Of a stretch of DNA of 64,000 bases, positions 61,471-64,000 are shown one piece after another. This DNA is from Rotaria macrura (lineage: Eukaryota > Rotifera > Eurotatoria > Philodinida > Philodinidae), in assembly GCA_900239685.1 (NCBI GenBank), contig OENT01000194.1, forward strand, positions 101,761-165,760, read 5' to 3'. The translations under genes and the position numbers were made by a program. Each line of letters begins with the position of its first letter. Within the stretch, counting starts at the first letter, position 1. Below the pieces are notes generated by a model. That model worked only from the letters and a program-made list of their open reading frames with translations. It had not been told where the DNA came from and ran no database searches.

Positions 61471-63925
61471 GTGTCAGTGATGAATATTAGGGAAAAGGAA
61501 TTTTCGACAATGAACATTAGCTTTCTGTTTCTATGATTAACTTGTTCCTATACTAAGATACTTTGCCTCTCACATCGTAATCTATACTTGAATATTCATG
61601 ATTTGCGAATAATGAAACCATTCATGATCGAGTCTGGATGACTCTATTTCTAGATCATTCGAATACTTTTCTATATTACACCTGTATGAATCGAAAACAT
61701 TCCACTTTCCTGAAAATCATGATTTAGCCCTGACATGCCAAGATTTTTCTTCGAAAGACCCCATATACGTCATTGGGACGTGTTAATATGTTACTCTAAA
61801 AGCTTTTGTAGACTTTTTTCAAAGTATTTTCCATAAAATCATGCTGCTTAAATATTTGAATCAATCATATCTGTGATCAACTTAAGTTTTGATTTTTACA
61901 AAACTAATTGATTCTTGAAAACGACTTTTTTATCATTCAGAATTATCAGAAGTACTTCAGTGGTGCCAATACTCTGAAATATTCGATCGTGCATGAATGC
62001 ATCCTATTCTCTACTCGCTCGTTGAAACATATTAGTAGACTTATTGAATATTTCTTTAAAACACTTCTATTCATTTATGTAATCAATCTTGTTTTCTTAT
62101 GTCTTACGTTCACAATAGACATATTGTCGTTTTCTATTTGCAGCACTAGCGTTCATCAATTAATATCTATTTAATTGGAAAAGAGCGGTTATGAATGCGA
62201 CTGTAGTGAAAACGCTCATACCTAAACATAATTAAGCTCTTCTATGAGTTGCCAAATTACATTGCTGTACTTTGCGTCATTCGAAAAAGTATAAGTTTTA
62301 GGAGTTTGTTTTCTAGCTGAACATCTTTAGCACAGTAGTTCTATGTGAACGAAGAGTAGAAGTACGAGATAGAGGAGGTGTGTTACAAAGAAATCGTTCG
62401 TATGCTAAGCCAGTCGATATGCAATTTTTCAAAAGTATGGGATATAAGCTTTTTATCTATTTATTTTAAAACGTTTTCTTGATAAAAGTACAATTTCTTC
62501 TAGAGAAAAATTAGACCAACGGTGAAAGTTGTCTAAATCGTAACGCTACGTATCTGAGCAACAGAGTACACCATTAGAAACAACGACCATCAAGGAAAAC
62601 GCGGAACTCGAAGTTTAATTCGAAGAAAGAAAATATACTAATTTCGATGAACTATTAATGATTTACTTTTGTGCGAGATTTTATTGTGGAAAAAAGTATT
62701 ACAGTAAGTCATAGTTTATTCATTTTTTCCCACAAATGTTTCCTGATTTTCAAATAAAATTCTGTGCGACTCCTATAATATCATGAAACTGTATAACTTA
62801 TTGAGTAACCCCCCCCCCTAATAATTCAACAATACTGTTTAGCTTATCAATCAACTGATCTAATTAGTTATTGATCATAATTGTCGTAGGAGTTATAGCT
62901 TTTGAATTTCTTTTTTGAAAGGCGTTTATACATATTTGAGGATGAAGAACTCGAATAATTGTATCGTTTGAAATGAACTAAGGTTTTTCTAGTTTCCAAT
63001 TTAACGTAATATTCTACACACTTTCACTCCAATTACGTTTGTACACACTTTCCATATAAAATATTTTTAATTCATCCGATTACAATAATGCAACCACATT
63101 TTTCTTGCATAAATTGCAGACGCTAGGTAGGATACTCAAGATAAGGTCTTCGAATGGTGTCTGCAAATGTCTTATGCTACTGCTTACAACAACTAGGTGT
63201 TTTGATGATAATGAAATGATATTTACACATTTCATGTAGGATGGATTTTTAATAAATACAACTCGAATGTTGAACATTTTTTTGTGATCAACGTATGCTA
63301 AAACTGCATCATCATCGTTGAATTCGCAATCTTTCTGGAAAAAGAAAAACAATTAATTTTATTTGGTTCCATGAATCTAGTTTTTCTTTTTCAAAGATTC
63401 ATCCTACGAGAAAATAAACACACAACTCAAAATGAGTTGGCAGTATAGTAGTCAAATTTGTTTTCTAAATATTACCATTAGATGAAGTTTAAGTTAAGAT
63501 GCACTTTGAAGTAGGATTTTGCAGTCGATAGTCAATGGTGATAGAATATTTCTTACGATGATTGTCAAACTTTTCTACTCGTAATAATTTAAAATTGGAG
63601 CCATTGAAAGGAATAAATGCAACAAAAAATGGAGTAATGAGTAGATTATTGTGGAATAGACTGCAGTATCTTTGGCAAAGTTCTCAGACAGAACCAGAGT
63701 CAACGCTAGGAAGATGGATTCACTTAAACATATTGCAAAACAGAACCGTAGTAATTCGCTTCCTTTTGTATCACTTTCTAGAATCGGAACGAGTAGGGAA
63801 AATTCACCATTCTGCTAACGATCATCTTTGCCAACCGTTAGAACATACCGATATTTTTCGTTCCTCTTTAATCACTGTTGCAGATAAACCATCAAAATTG
63901 CAATCACTAGAAACCAGAGGCCGAA
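61471..63925. other. intergenic region, no gene recognised
   Basis: Includes a 10-base C run (62809-62818). The frames 61908-62174 (+) and 63080-63352 (-) have no recognisable family; the second uses residues in a protein-like way, starts next to an intron-like TTTTTC tract, and could be an exon. Confidence 0.4.
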
Positions 63926-64000
63926 ACGGGGGACGTTTTTCACTCCCCGCCCCGCCCCGCCGTAAAAAAATCTTCCCCCGCCCCGCCTCGCCCCGTGCTC
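63926..64000. repeat. GC-rich CCCCGCCCCGCC repeat at the window edge
   Basis: The last 75 bases switch abruptly from AT-rich DNA to repeated CCCCG/CCCGC blocks with an A run in the middle (TAAAAAAATC). It is the start of a low-complexity or repetitive element that continues beyond the window. The other strand is G-rich enough to form quadruplexes. Confidence 0.6.

Noticed and set aside
63926-64000. Telomeric repeat at the window edge
   Set aside because: The units are irregular CCCCG/CCCGC blocks, not a uniform short tandem repeat, and the contig evidently continues.

Overview
The window is AT-rich eukaryotic DNA with many short GT-AG introns (mostly about 45-120 bases), 22-nt microexons, single-exon genes and metazoan-specific families. 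It is most likely from a bdelloid rotifer. That is an inference from the gene mix: a large FG-GAP repeat protein, an arginine-type ADP-ribosyltransferase with a C-terminal membrane anchor, a DnaJ/ankyrin/ART-like protein, and clear animal orthologues (SNX17, SNX27, H3.3, PPP1R42, an orexin/allatotropin-type GPCR). No ribosomal or transfer RNA gene, spliced-leader gene or CRISPR array was found by eye.

Layout. 1-655 (-): 5' part of a gene joining a RING finger to the start of a BLM-like RecQ helicase, cut by the window edge. 3057-5128 (-): FG-GAP/VCBS repeat protein with 14 repeats and one in-frame stop. 6872-8115 (-): ADP-ribosyltransferase with C-terminal anchor. 11712-13049 (-): SNX17. 15199-17612 (-): SNX27 in ten exons, next to its PX-FERM relative. 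17.6-23.6 kb: no recognised gene, one fold-back element. 23653-26352 (-): DnaJ-like/ankyrin/ART-like protein. 26.4-41.4 kb: a gene-poor, repeat-rich block with a 1.5-kb direct duplication (30.0-31.5 and 39.6-41.1 kb), several fold-back elements and one small C2-domain gene (32439-32956, -). 41459-43107 (+): histone H3.3. 47660-48196 (-): small secreted protein with a neuropeptide-like cassette. 48503-51805 (-): peptide GPCR whose second intron holds an opposite-strand gene for a single-pass membrane protein (50460-51242, +). 53949-56739 (-): PPP1R42. 60586-61470 (+): endonuclease/exonuclease/phosphatase-family enzyme. The last 75 bases run into a GC-rich repeat.

How the genes relate. SNX27 and SNX17 are the cargo adaptors for retromer and retriever, the two endosomal recycling routes, and sit in tandem 2.1 kb apart. 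The neuropeptide-like gene lies just downstream of a peptide receptor on the same strand, so it is a candidate ligand/receptor neighbourhood, not a proven pair. The other genes show no evident functional link.

Exon structures were assembled by hand from splice sites, reading phase and family similarity. All multi-exon models given keep the frame from start to stop, or to the window edge for the RING-RecQ gene. The 5' end of the FG-GAP gene was not resolved.
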